From: Bacteroidota bacterium
Lineage (GTDB): Bacteria; Bacteroidota; Bacteroidia; NS11-12g; UBA955
Direction of reading: 5' to 3'
Assembly (NCBI GenBank): GCA_030836345.1
Contig: JAURQA010000233.1
Coordinates: 1-13,020 of the forward strand
DNA length: 13,020 bases
A program made the translations under genes and the position numbers. Numbering within the stretch: position 1 is the stretch's first letter; every line of letters starts with the position of its first letter. The notes beneath the pieces are model-generated. The model worked only from the letters and a program-made list of their open reading frames with translations, ran no database searches and was not told the DNA's origin. This document shows, piece by piece, positions 1 through 7,352 of the stretch.

Positions 1-119
1 ACAGAACTTACTGACTCGCATCAACTCAATTAATAGATAAATCACTTGCAATCCATGACAACTGCAATAAAAAACTCTCCTGCTCTGATTGTAATGCGTT
101 ATATGTTGGTTTATAAAAA

Positions 120-182
120 ATGAATGATGAAACCCAATACGTAGGTTTGGGTCTTACCTACAATTTCCAAATTGAAAAATAA
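120..182 (+). pseudogene. Possible C-terminal tail of an outer-membrane beta-barrel protein (remnant)
   Basis: A short in-frame stretch reads NDETQYVGLGLTYNFQIEK and then stops at 180-182. Alternating polar and aromatic/aliphatic residues with a late aromatic (YVGLGLTYNF) are typical of the last transmembrane strand of Bacteroidota outer-membrane barrels. The same frame has a TAA at 114-116, just before an A6 run (115-120), so no long reading frame enters from the left. It is either the tail of a gene broken upstream (for example by a frameshift near the A run) or a chance pattern. The segment is only 20 codons long, so the identification is weak. Confidence 0.27.
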
Positions 183-422
183 TTAAGAAGAATAAGATAT
201 TAACAAACTGATTTGCAACCCGCCAAAAAACTATCATTTATAATTATTGCATAATCTCTAGCAAAGCGATTCAATTGAAAGCAGTTCACAATCAATCGTG
301 TGGAAATACATCTTCAATTGCAAAAGATGGAGTAATCTCTCAAACATTGCAAAATATACAATTCGAAACTTATTGCCTTTACATTTGTTTTTTTAGTATC
401 CATTAAAAGCTAAGAAATTAAT
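183..422. other. Gene-free leader region upstream of the membrane protein gene
   Basis: Together with the remnant before it, this makes a stretch of over 400 bases with no supportable complete gene. It is AT-rich and stop-dense in all frames. The only recognisable signal is a promoter-like TAnnTTTG box near its right end. I see no tRNA, hairpin terminator or repeat in it. Confidence 0.5.
380..387 (+). promoter_or_regulatory. Candidate Bacteroidota -7 promoter element (TACATTTG)
   Basis: TACATTTG matches the TAnnTTTG -7 consensus of Bacteroidota housekeeping promoters. It lies 35 nt before the ATG at 423, giving a predicted leader of roughly 30 nt. I could not find a convincing TTTG -33 partner at the usual 19-23 nt distance, so the call rests on one box. 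Confidence 0.4.
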
Positions 423-1328
423 ATGCAAGGGATAAGGTCAATAAAAAAAAGTTTTATTATGCTTTTGTCTGAAAGGACAAAAGATGCCACCGAGAGAGTC
501 ATCTTAAAGATTGCCATACTCAGTTACCTGCTGCATTTATTCATTATCTTCCTTAATGTACAAGGCCTGCTTCATTTTGAACAAGAGTTTTTAAAGAATC
601 CCATTGCCGCCATTTATACCCCTTTTTCATTCATCTTGGTGTACGAGGTGTTTCTTCTCATTTACTTTTTACCCAAATCCATCACGGAGTACATAGGCAA
701 GCAATACGAAATTATTACCCTCATCGTTATCCGTCGAATTTTTAAAGACATCACCTACGTAGAACTAAAGTCCGACTGGTTTTTTAACGAGCACGACTTG
801 CAATTTACCTTTGATGTAGCCACCTCATTAATTCTGTTTTTTATTATTTATCTTTTTTACAAAAGCATTAAGAAAAGAGATTATGACGCCATAGAGAAAT
901 CCGATAAGGAAGGCCAGAACATAAAGCAATTTGTATTGTTAAAACGCTACATGGCCATTGCGCTTATTCCTATTTTTTTAATCATAGCCTCCTATGCCTT
1001 TATCCATTGGGGAATGATTACCTACAGAGATCATTCCAATGGGATCTTAGAATTTTCAAAAATAAATAACATCTTCTTCGAAGAGTTTTTTACGGTTCTA
1101 ATTGGGGTAGATGTACTCCTGCTATTAGCCTCTTTTTTCTACTCAGACAAGTTTTATAAGATCATCAGAAACTCTGGTTTTGTGCTTTCGACCATTCTAA
1201 TTAAGCTATCATTTCTATCTACCGGCTTGGTCAGCAACATCCTTATTATCAGTTCAGTTCTCTTTGGATACCTCATATTGTTGATTCACAATCTCTTTGA
1301 AAAAGATGCAGAATCTAAAAGCCCATAG
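423..1328 (+). CDS. Polytopic inner-membrane protein of unknown function (301 aa)
   Basis: I do not recognise a named family with certainty. The protein has about six to seven hydrophobic segments, near residues 27-47, 62-84, 130-147, 175-195, 222-240, 251-270 and 271-289, so it should be an integral cytoplasmic-membrane protein. Between the second and third segments is a distinctive stretch, KQYEIITLIVIRRIFKDI (residues 93-110), with regularly spaced Arg/Lys among hydrophobics, which may be an amphipathic or membrane-lining helix. A charged loop (about 148-172) follows the third segment, and the C-terminus is short and polar. The ATG follows an AT-rich leader with a promoter-like box at 380-387. 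The gene stands alone: it is followed by 290 nt of non-coding DNA, and nothing nearby indicates a substrate or partner. A transporter, channel-like or sensor role would be guesswork. Confidence 0.85.
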   Translation: MQGIRSIKKSFIMLLSERTKDATERVILKIAILSYLLHLFIIFLNVQGLLHFEQEFLKNPIAAIYTPFSFILVYEVFLLIYFLPKSITEYIGKQYEIITLIVIRRIFKDITYVELKSDWFFNEHDLQFTFDVATSLILFFIIYLFYKSIKKRDYDAIEKSDKEGQNIKQFVLLKRYMAIALIPIFLIIASYAFIHWGMITYRDHSNGILEFSKINNIFFEEFFTVLIGVDVLLLLASFFYSDKFYKIIRNSGFVLSTILIKLSFLSTGLVSNILIISSVLFGYLILLIHNLFEKDAESKSP

Positions 1329-1529
1329 CCTCCAAAATAAGAGCCTTTGAAGGGTAGTAAAACTCTCTATTTAAGCTCGATTTGGAAGATATATATACCC
1401 AATTCCAAGCATTTGAAATCCACCATAGAACGAATTTAGAGAGTCAAAGTAAAAAAAACCGTTGCAAGCCCTTAATGCTGTCGTCCCCTGCATGCCAGTA
1501 AATATTTTCATATCACTCTGTTTCCGCCA

Positions 1530-1537
1530 TATCTTTG
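1530..1537 (+). promoter_or_regulatory. Candidate -7 promoter element (TATCTTTG), distal
   Basis: TATCTTTG is an exact match to the Bacteroidota TAnnTTTG box, 81 nt upstream of the ATG at 1619. It is one of two such boxes 20 bp apart before this gene. No clear TTTG -33 box is seen at the right distance, so which box is used cannot be decided by eye. Confidence 0.4.
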
Positions 1538-1549
1538 AACAATAGAACC

Positions 1550-1557
1550 TACCTTTG
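1550..1557 (+). promoter_or_regulatory. Candidate -7 promoter element (TACCTTTG), proximal
   Basis: TACCTTTG is a second exact TAnnTTTG match, 61 nt before the ATG of the T9SS cargo gene, which would give a leader of about 55 nt. The TTTG of the distal box is only 12 nt upstream, too close to serve as its -33 element. Confidence 0.42.
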
Positions 1558-1618
1558 GCCATACAAAAAATCCCGTGCCTCTTGAATTAAGGCAAGTCTA
1601 AAAAATCAAAATTAGCAT

Positions 1619-2941
1619 ATGAAAAAATTCGTACTTTTACTCTCATTAAGCATTGGTTTGGCCAATGTATTTGGACAGGATTGGACCACATGCGGTGCAA
1701 CAGCCGGCTTGTTAAATGGAAACTCAACAGGCATTAAGCGAAACGATACTACCGCTGCACCTAAATACGCTACAGCTCCGTCTATGACCGGAACAGACAT
1801 TAGAACTGAATTTTTAATTGTACGAAGCGATAGCATGGCTTCGGATAGTTTGGGGAATACCATAATCGAGTCTAGTAGCACTGGCATTTTTCAGCCTTCC
1901 ACAATAGCAGCTCTTGGAATAAACGATACGTTTTGGCTTATTCCAGTTACGTATGACCTTTATCAATGGAAGGTTTTTGTCCAATCAATACTTTATAAGT
2001 CGCGCCCATTAATCGGGTCATGCTGTGCGATTCTTGACAATACAGCGGCGATTCCAGGTGTTTGTGATACTTTAAATGCAGCTGGGTTCTATGATAGCTC
2101 CGACGTTAAAACACTTAAGGATATTATGGTAATCAGTGATATTTATGAAGGGTACACAAGATATGCCAGATCTTTGCGTGGATTAAAGAATTTATGGGTT
2201 AATATAAATGGTTCCTTAGGGGCTCTTGAGAGTATTGGCTGCACAGGTGGAGTAAAAGCATTGTGCTACGCGTTCGATTCCTCCTCCTCCAACCATGACG
2301 AGTACGTTGTGATTAAAAGTTGCGAGGATACACGTGCTGCTATTTCAGAAACAGCATGTGATAGCTATGTATCGCCCAGTGGTAAAATTTGGAACAGTTC
2401 CAATATTTATTTAGATACTATACCCAATGCCGCAAAATGCGATTCTATGATAACCATTAATTTAACCATTGTAAATATTGACTCATCCGTAACGCAAGCC
2501 GGAGCATTATTAACGGCCAATCAAGTCGGAGCCACCTATCAGTGGTTAGACTGTCCAGGAATAACACCCATAGCTGGAGCCACCAGCCAAACGTATGAGG
2601 CTACAACCAATGGCGATTATGCTGTAATTGTTTCCAATAGTGGTTGTGCCGATACCTCGGCCTGTTATACCATAAGCGGAGTTGGAATACTCAACAATGA
2701 TTTTGGGGCCGATTTCCAAGTTTACCCAAATCCCACCGATGGTAACTTTTCCATAGACCTAGGAACGAACTATCCAAGCATACAGGTTTCAGTGAACGCA
2801 ATGAATGGCGAGACCATTCAATCCCATACCTATCGTCAGAGTCAACGTTTAAACCTGAGTATTCAGGGAGCAGCTGGAGTTTATTTGGTGCAAATTGAAT
2901 CGGAAGGCAAGAAAGCCCAAGTTCGATTGGTAAAAAAATAG
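1619..2941 (+). CDS. Secreted protein with Ig-like segment and T9SS type A sorting domain (440 aa)
   Basis: This is an exported cargo protein of the type IX secretion system, expected at or beyond the cell surface. Residues 1-19 form a Sec signal peptide (KK, then a Leu-rich core, then VFG before Gln20). The region to about residue 230 is not a family I can name; it contains CC and several isolated Cys. Residues 241-287 (SETACDSY...CDSMITINLT) match a Cys-containing module common in large adhesin-like proteins of marine Flavobacteriales. Residues 288-353 look like an Ig-like/PKD-like beta domain (TYQWLDC...GDYAVIVSNSGC). Residues 359-440 are the type A sorting domain: YPNP at 369-372, GVYLVQI, and a basic end (VRLVKK). 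In T9SS organisms this domain is cleaved by the sortase-like PorU after export. The gene is monocistronic, with non-coding DNA on both sides. Sorting domain: high confidence; biological role: unknown. Confidence 0.9.
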   Translation: MKKFVLLLSLSIGLANVFGQDWTTCGATAGLLNGNSTGIKRNDTTAAPKYATAPSMTGTDIRTEFLIVRSDSMASDSLGNTIIESSSTGIFQPSTIAALGINDTFWLIPVTYDLYQWKVFVQSILYKSRPLIGSCCAILDNTAAIPGVCDTLNAAGFYDSSDVKTLKDIMVISDIYEGYTRYARSLRGLKNLWVNINGSLGALESIGCTGGVKALCYAFDSSSSNHDEYVVIKSCEDTRAAISETACDSYVSPSGKIWNSSNIYLDTIPNAAKCDSMITINLTIVNIDSSVTQAGALLTANQVGATYQWLDCPGITPIAGATSQTYEATTNGDYAVIVSNSGCADTSACYTISGVGILNNDFGADFQVYPNPTDGNFSIDLGTNYPSIQVSVNAMNGETIQSHTYRQSQRLNLSIQGAAGVYLVQIESEGKKAQVRLVKK

Positions 2942-3096
2942 ACATTCATTTTTCCTCGTTTTCTTAAAAAACAATTAAGGTAGCCAGCAATCCCTCTTTA
3001 ATCTAATTTTTACATACTCTAAACGGTTAAAAATAGTGGATGATAGGAAGATGGCATTATTCAATTAAATTTGTATACTTGATCGCTAAAATAAAA

Positions 3097-3738
3097 ATGA
3101 TTCTAGGGCTAACGATTCTATTTAGCCTGAGCTCCTGTTTCGAAATTATTGAAGAATTGGACCTCAAAAAAGATCATTCTGGAGATTTTACCTATACCCT
3201 TAACATGAGCGCAAGTAGACTGGAGTTAAACACCATTTTAAAACTCGATTCATTTAAGGGAAGAGCCATTCCATCAGCCAAAGATATTACCGCCGATATG
3301 GATAAAGCCATCCTCCTTATCCGGCAAAGTTCTGGAATAAATAAAGCCGTATATACCAAAAATTGGGAAGATTATATTTTTGAATTTAAGATTGGTTTCG
3401 ATAGTCTAGCGGCCTTGGATCGTGCCTTAAACCAAACCTACCAAAAGCTAAGCAAATCAAAAGAGCCCTTAAAAGATCGGCTGCTTATGGCCAATGGACG
3501 GTTAAAAAGAACCTCCCGACTTAATCGCCTAAGCTGGCTTAAAAAATTAAATAGCAAAGAAATTCAAGACCTGTCAAAAGCAAATTATACTTGCGTTTAC
3601 AGGTTTCAAGAAAAGATAAAGAGCCAGAGCAATACCCATGCAAATACTTCAAAAAATGGGATGGCTTCACTCTTAAAATCAGATATAAAATCACTGCTTA
3701 AACAACAAAAAACAGTAGCCAATACAATTAAATTTTAA
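3097..3738 (+). CDS. Small predicted lipoprotein, first gene of the DUF4836-like operon (213 aa)
   Basis: I prefer the ATG at 3097 to the upstream in-frame ATG at 3040. From 3097 the protein begins MILGLTILFSLSSC, a short lipoprotein signal peptide with the lipobox LSSC (Cys14). The longer form would place 19 extra residues with little signal-like character in front. The mature protein starts with acidic residues after the Cys (EIIEELDLKKD), which in Bacteroidota can favour outer-membrane or surface placement. The following segment (GDFTYTLNMSASRLELN) looks beta-rich and resembles uncharacterised Bacteroidota lipoproteins; the C-terminal half is Lys-rich and helical. The stop is 2 bp before the next ATG, so translation is probably coupled with the 716-aa protein. 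No enzymatic motif is visible. A role in the same envelope process as its operon partners is inferred from spacing only. Confidence 0.8.
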   Translation: MILGLTILFSLSSCFEIIEELDLKKDHSGDFTYTLNMSASRLELNTILKLDSFKGRAIPSAKDITADMDKAILLIRQSSGINKAVYTKNWEDYIFEFKIGFDSLAALDRALNQTYQKLSKSKEPLKDRLLMANGRLKRTSRLNRLSWLKKLNSKEIQDLSKANYTCVYRFQEKIKSQSNTHANTSKNGMASLLKSDIKSLLKQQKTVANTIKF

Positions 3739-3740
3739 AT

Positions 3741-5891
3741 ATGAAGAGAACGCTAATTCTATTATTTTTAGGTGCTGCATTTGGCCATATGGCCCATGCT
3801 CAAAGCCTCATTAATCAAGTGCCTGCCGGTGCAGGCATGGTCATGGAAATAAACCTTGAGTCCGTTAAAACTAATATGGGTGATAAAGTAAGTACTCTCG
3901 ACAAGGACATGAGTTTGTCCATTTTTAAATATCGATCCATGCCATTTGCCAAGCTATTTAACTCCTCCAAATCTGGTGTGAGCACAAATAAAAAGGCCTA
4001 CTTTTTTATGCATAAAGGCAATACCTATTGGGCTTTACCTTTAGAAGATTCTCGTCTGTTTAAAGCGAGTATCCTAAAATTAGCAGCATCCAGCCGCTAC
4101 GAATCTAACAAGAAGGAAAATGTTGCCTTTAAAACAGCCAAAGGTGCAGAAACACTCTTCGACAAAAATTATGGAGTAGTGATAAAAAACAATGTGGCCA
4201 TCTTAACCAAAGGCCCGCGGATATATACCTATAACTCCTATGGAGGGAACTATAAGTTGAAGGATGCCTTGAGGGAGTACTTGAGAAATCAAGGAGTTAC
4301 GGATAGCGACCAAGAAGTCAGCCAGGCAACCAAGGATAAAATAGAAGAGCTCATTGCCAACCACGACAAAAAACTTTTAGAAAAAACGAAGGAGAAATCT
4401 GGAGAAATCAAAATGGAAGTTGATGCTATTGATGAGATCGCGGCAAAAGAAGAAACATCTGCAGAAGCCGCAGAGGCCGTAGAAGAGGCAGCTGAAGCAG
4501 TGACAGAGGAATATTACGAAGAGAACGATATGATGGATGTGGCGGCAGAAGAGGCCACAGAGATCACCGAAATGGAAGTTCCTACGTACCGTTATGAATG
4601 GAGTCACCCCTGCATACAAGCCTTTGATGCGGCATGGGAAAAATATAAAATACGAAAAAAAGAAAGCGCATACGATCAGCAGATAGAACAAATGACTGCG
4701 CAGGCTTTGCAATTTATGAATCAGAACGAACAGAATTCCATCCTATCAAATAATCAATTCACCAGCGATTTCTCCAGTACGCATGATATGGGTGTTTGGA
4801 TCTCCGAGACCTTTCCGTTTCAATTTAGCGATGTGTTTCTTGAAGGTACGAATAAGATGTTGAATTGGCCAGAGATGAACTCATTAATGAGCGGTAACCA
4901 CGGGGTGGTATACATGGATGTAAAAGACCAATCCATTGATATTGTTGGAAGCCAATCTACAGGTGAAGAATGGAGCAAATACCGGATGATGAACGCTCGC
5001 CCAGTAAATAAAAAAATCATTAAATATCTTCCTAAAACAACCTTTGGATTGTATGCCATGAATATAAATCAGAACGAAATCTATGATATGTATTTTGATT
5101 TTTCAAAGAAAATGCTTGCAAGATTTCAGCCAAGAAGAGGCATGGAATACTCTGCAATGGTAGACTTATTTGACATGTTTATTAACAAGGATATGCTCTT
5201 AAACACCCTTTCTGGAGATGCCATTGTTGCCCTCACTGGAACCACCAAAATGATATCAAACAAACGGAAGTATAGGTTTGATTCCGCTGCCTTTAAAAGA
5301 ACCTGGCAAATGGTTCCCGATACCGCGGTAATTCCAGAAATGATGAGCTTATTCACCATTAAAAATCAAGCTAATTTGGAAAAAATGTTAGCTACACTCA
5401 TTAAATTAAAAGTACTTAAAAAGAAGGGCAAGAACTATTTTATTGACATGGAGAATAGAAATAGCTACAGAAGCTATGGCAAAAGAAAAGAAGATCCACT
5501 AAAAGCCATGTGGACCATGGGTATTGAAAAAGACATGTTCTTTATAACCAACAGTCAGCAAGTAAAAAAGAACAAAGGCTTGGTTAAGCACGCCGCAAAA
5601 AAGGAAATGAATAAGGAAATATGTGCTTTGTTAAAAAAAGAAGGCAACTTTTTTTATTGGGCGCATGAAACAGGTATGAATGTTATCCCTTGGGAGAGCA
5701 TGGGTTCCAAAAGAAGCATGCAAATGGCTCTTATGAGTGCCAAGTATTTTAAATCGGCCAAAATGGTATCTAAACAAACCGGTAAAAATTCCTATGCCAT
5801 AAACGCTAGTTTTAATTTTAACGAACAGAAAAAAGAGAATGCAATGTTTCAATTCCTAGAAATGGTTCAAAAAATGAATGAAAGGTTCTAA
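3741..5891 (+). CDS. Exported DUF4836-like protein with acidic Glu/Ala-rich insert (716 aa)
   Basis: Residues 1-20 are a Sec signal peptide ending AHA before Gln21. The remainder has features I associate with the Bacteroidota family DUF4836 (function unknown): an opening VPAGAGMVMEIN (27-38), an SGV turn after a Lys/Phe stretch (78-80), a YLPKTTFGLYAMNIN segment (429-443), and SGDAIVALTG (491-500). The family match is from memory and moderately sure. An unusual acidic segment rich in Glu and Ala (about 226-279) interrupts the protein, probably as a flexible or helical insert. The rest is Lys- and Met-rich. It would be a periplasmic or outer-membrane-facing protein. It lies 2 bp after the lipoprotein gene, and its last 14 nt overlap the start of a paralogue-like gene, so the three are almost certainly co-transcribed. 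No catalytic motif is apparent. Confidence 0.85.
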   Translation: MKRTLILLFLGAAFGHMAHAQSLINQVPAGAGMVMEINLESVKTNMGDKVSTLDKDMSLSIFKYRSMPFAKLFNSSKSGVSTNKKAYFFMHKGNTYWALPLEDSRLFKASILKLAASSRYESNKKENVAFKTAKGAETLFDKNYGVVIKNNVAILTKGPRIYTYNSYGGNYKLKDALREYLRNQGVTDSDQEVSQATKDKIEELIANHDKKLLEKTKEKSGEIKMEVDAIDEIAAKEETSAEAAEAVEEAAEAVTEEYYEENDMMDVAAEEATEITEMEVPTYRYEWSHPCIQAFDAAWEKYKIRKKESAYDQQIEQMTAQALQFMNQNEQNSILSNNQFTSDFSSTHDMGVWISETFPFQFSDVFLEGTNKMLNWPEMNSLMSGNHGVVYMDVKDQSIDIVGSQSTGEEWSKYRMMNARPVNKKIIKYLPKTTFGLYAMNINQNEIYDMYFDFSKKMLARFQPRRGMEYSAMVDLFDMFINKDMLLNTLSGDAIVALTGTTKMISNKRKYRFDSAAFKRTWQMVPDTAVIPEMMSLFTIKNQANLEKMLATLIKLKVLKKKGKNYFIDMENRNSYRSYGKRKEDPLKAMWTMGIEKDMFFITNSQQVKKNKGLVKHAAKKEMNKEICALLKKEGNFFYWAHETGMNVIPWESMGSKRSMQMALMSAKYFKSAKMVSKQTGKNSYAINASFNFNEQKKENAMFQFLEMVQKMNERF

Positions 5892-7173
5892 AAAGAAATT
5901 TATTGGAATCTTTGGATTGGTTTGTGCAGCCATTCTGGGCCTGAGCATCTATCTAAATGCAAAGGCAAAAGACAGTCGTGCGCTTGCGCAATACATTCCG
6001 TCCTCTGCCTATTTGGTTCGAATAAATACTCAAAAGGCCCTAAGGCTCGCTTATGCCCTAAGAAAAGATAGCTTTGCCCAGCAGCAGGCCTCCTCTAAGT
6101 GGGCTGCCTTATTTAATGATACTACAAAAACAGGCATCGATTTTTTAGTTGATCCTTGGGTGTTTGGCGACTCCTCCAACGTGCATGTTGCCCTACAATT
6201 GAGATCTGTTTCAAACTTCGTGCAATGGATGAAAGAAGTGGTAGATACTACTTTTTTTATTCAAAAAATTCAGGTGTTTTATGCCAAGGAAAGTAGAACT
6301 ACCTTCTTTACCAACGGTTCCAAAGTAGCCATGCTCAGTTTGGCCCCATTGCCCATAGCCTTAAAAACTGGAATGGCCTTTTACAGCCAAAAAAACAGAC
6401 CGGCTAAACGCCTGGAAAACGAGGACGGTTTGGCTCGTTTTTGGCTCAATAAACCCTTAAAATGGGGCCACTTCATTACCCTCAGAGATTCCTCTTTAAT
6501 CTTAAATGTAACAGAAAATACCCTTACCATAAATCCTCAAAATGCAGTGGATATGCCCAGCGAATTTTCCCTAGGCTTTCGCTTGAATCAAGAAAAATGG
6601 AACCAAATGAAAAAAAGCCAGGCTCTTATGGATGCATTGAAAATTTTAGGATTGCAGCGCATTAAAATAGCTCAAGAGAATCCCTTTTTACACCTTGCTG
6701 TAAAAGATACCTTTCACAAAGTAAGTACATCCTATTCCTATGAATTTGACGATGATTTTAATAAAGTTAAAGTGGCTAAAACCAGCACAAAAGTAGTTCC
6801 TAATATTGCTATTACTCTCCGCTTTAAAAGCAAGAAAGACCGGATCGCTTTTGTACAGAAAAACCAATTAAGTCAATACAAACACGATTTTCTTGAACTA
6901 TTTTCGGGAGAAAACTGGCTTCAGTTTGGCATGAAAAGAGGGGATACAGCGCAATCATTGGTAGAACATCTGGTAATACACAGGCAGGCCCTAAAAGAGA
7001 CCTTAGCCCACAGTAAATCCTTTAACAGAATTCAATGGGGAATACTTGAGAACCTCCAAGAGCTCATGTATGTGAATGAGCCCAAAATAGGAACCTATTT
7101 TAACTTACAAACCAAAAAACACCCGATCCATTGGATCATGGAACATTTTGGTTCAGATGATAGGCCCAGCTGA
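5878..7173 (+). CDS. Membrane-anchored DUF4836-like protein, last gene of the operon (431 aa)
   Basis: The ATG overlaps the preceding gene by 14 nt in another frame, a typical translational-coupling arrangement. The N-terminus is KKK followed by one hydrophobic segment (residues 8-27) without a clear cleavage site, so it is probably anchored in the inner membrane with a periplasmic body. The body opens with IPSSAYLVRIN (40-50), the same kind of start as VPAGAGMVMEIN in the upstream protein. It then has KTGID (84-88), corresponding to KSGV there, with similar spacing (35 versus 40 residues). I infer distant paralogy, with this copy shorter and lacking the acidic insert. No active-site motif is visible. 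The non-coding DNA after its stop shows no convincing hairpin terminator. Confidence 0.82.
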   Translation: MKGSKKKFIGIFGLVCAAILGLSIYLNAKAKDSRALAQYIPSSAYLVRINTQKALRLAYALRKDSFAQQQASSKWAALFNDTTKTGIDFLVDPWVFGDSSNVHVALQLRSVSNFVQWMKEVVDTTFFIQKIQVFYAKESRTTFFTNGSKVAMLSLAPLPIALKTGMAFYSQKNRPAKRLENEDGLARFWLNKPLKWGHFITLRDSSLILNVTENTLTINPQNAVDMPSEFSLGFRLNQEKWNQMKKSQALMDALKILGLQRIKIAQENPFLHLAVKDTFHKVSTSYSYEFDDDFNKVKVAKTSTKVVPNIAITLRFKSKKDRIAFVQKNQLSQYKHDFLELFSGENWLQFGMKRGDTAQSLVEHLVIHRQALKETLAHSKSFNRIQWGILENLQELMYVNEPKIGTYFNLQTKKHPIHWIMEHFGSDDRPS

Positions 7174-7352
7174 TTTTATTTGCTTTGGTATAATTTAATG
7201 GGAAACTTAAATCAAAATGTATAAACGTATAATAAGAGGTGTAAATGCTCTACCAAAATAATATCGTTAAACTAAACTTACTGTTTCACTTTATTTTCAT
7301 ACCTTTACAATTCTAAAACTCAAATTAAAAAACGATACAAAATAACTCAATT
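7174..7352 (+). promoter_or_regulatory. Intergenic region before the beta-helix gene, with a weak -7-like box
   Basis: This 179-nt AT-rich gap separates the DUF4836-like operon from the beta-helix gene. TACCTTTA at 7300-7307 differs by one base from TAnnTTTG and would give a leader of about 40 nt. No -33 partner is evident, so this is a weak promoter candidate. No terminator hairpin is visible for the upstream operon. Confidence 0.3.

Noticed and set aside
1371..1562. A 63-codon minus-strand frame between the first two genes
   Set aside because: It has no family resemblance and no visible start signals, and it covers the candidate promoter boxes of the next gene.
3040..3096. Upstream ATG giving a 232-residue form of the operon's lipoprotein
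   Set aside because: The extra 19 residues lengthen the N-terminus before a short signal peptide with lipobox LSSC that begins naturally at the ATG at 3097.
4377..4712. A 111-codon minus-strand Cys/Phe-rich frame
   Set aside because: It is the antisense of the Glu/Lys-rich insert of the DUF4836-like gene; GAA/AAA codons read backwards give TTC/TTT and explain its composition.
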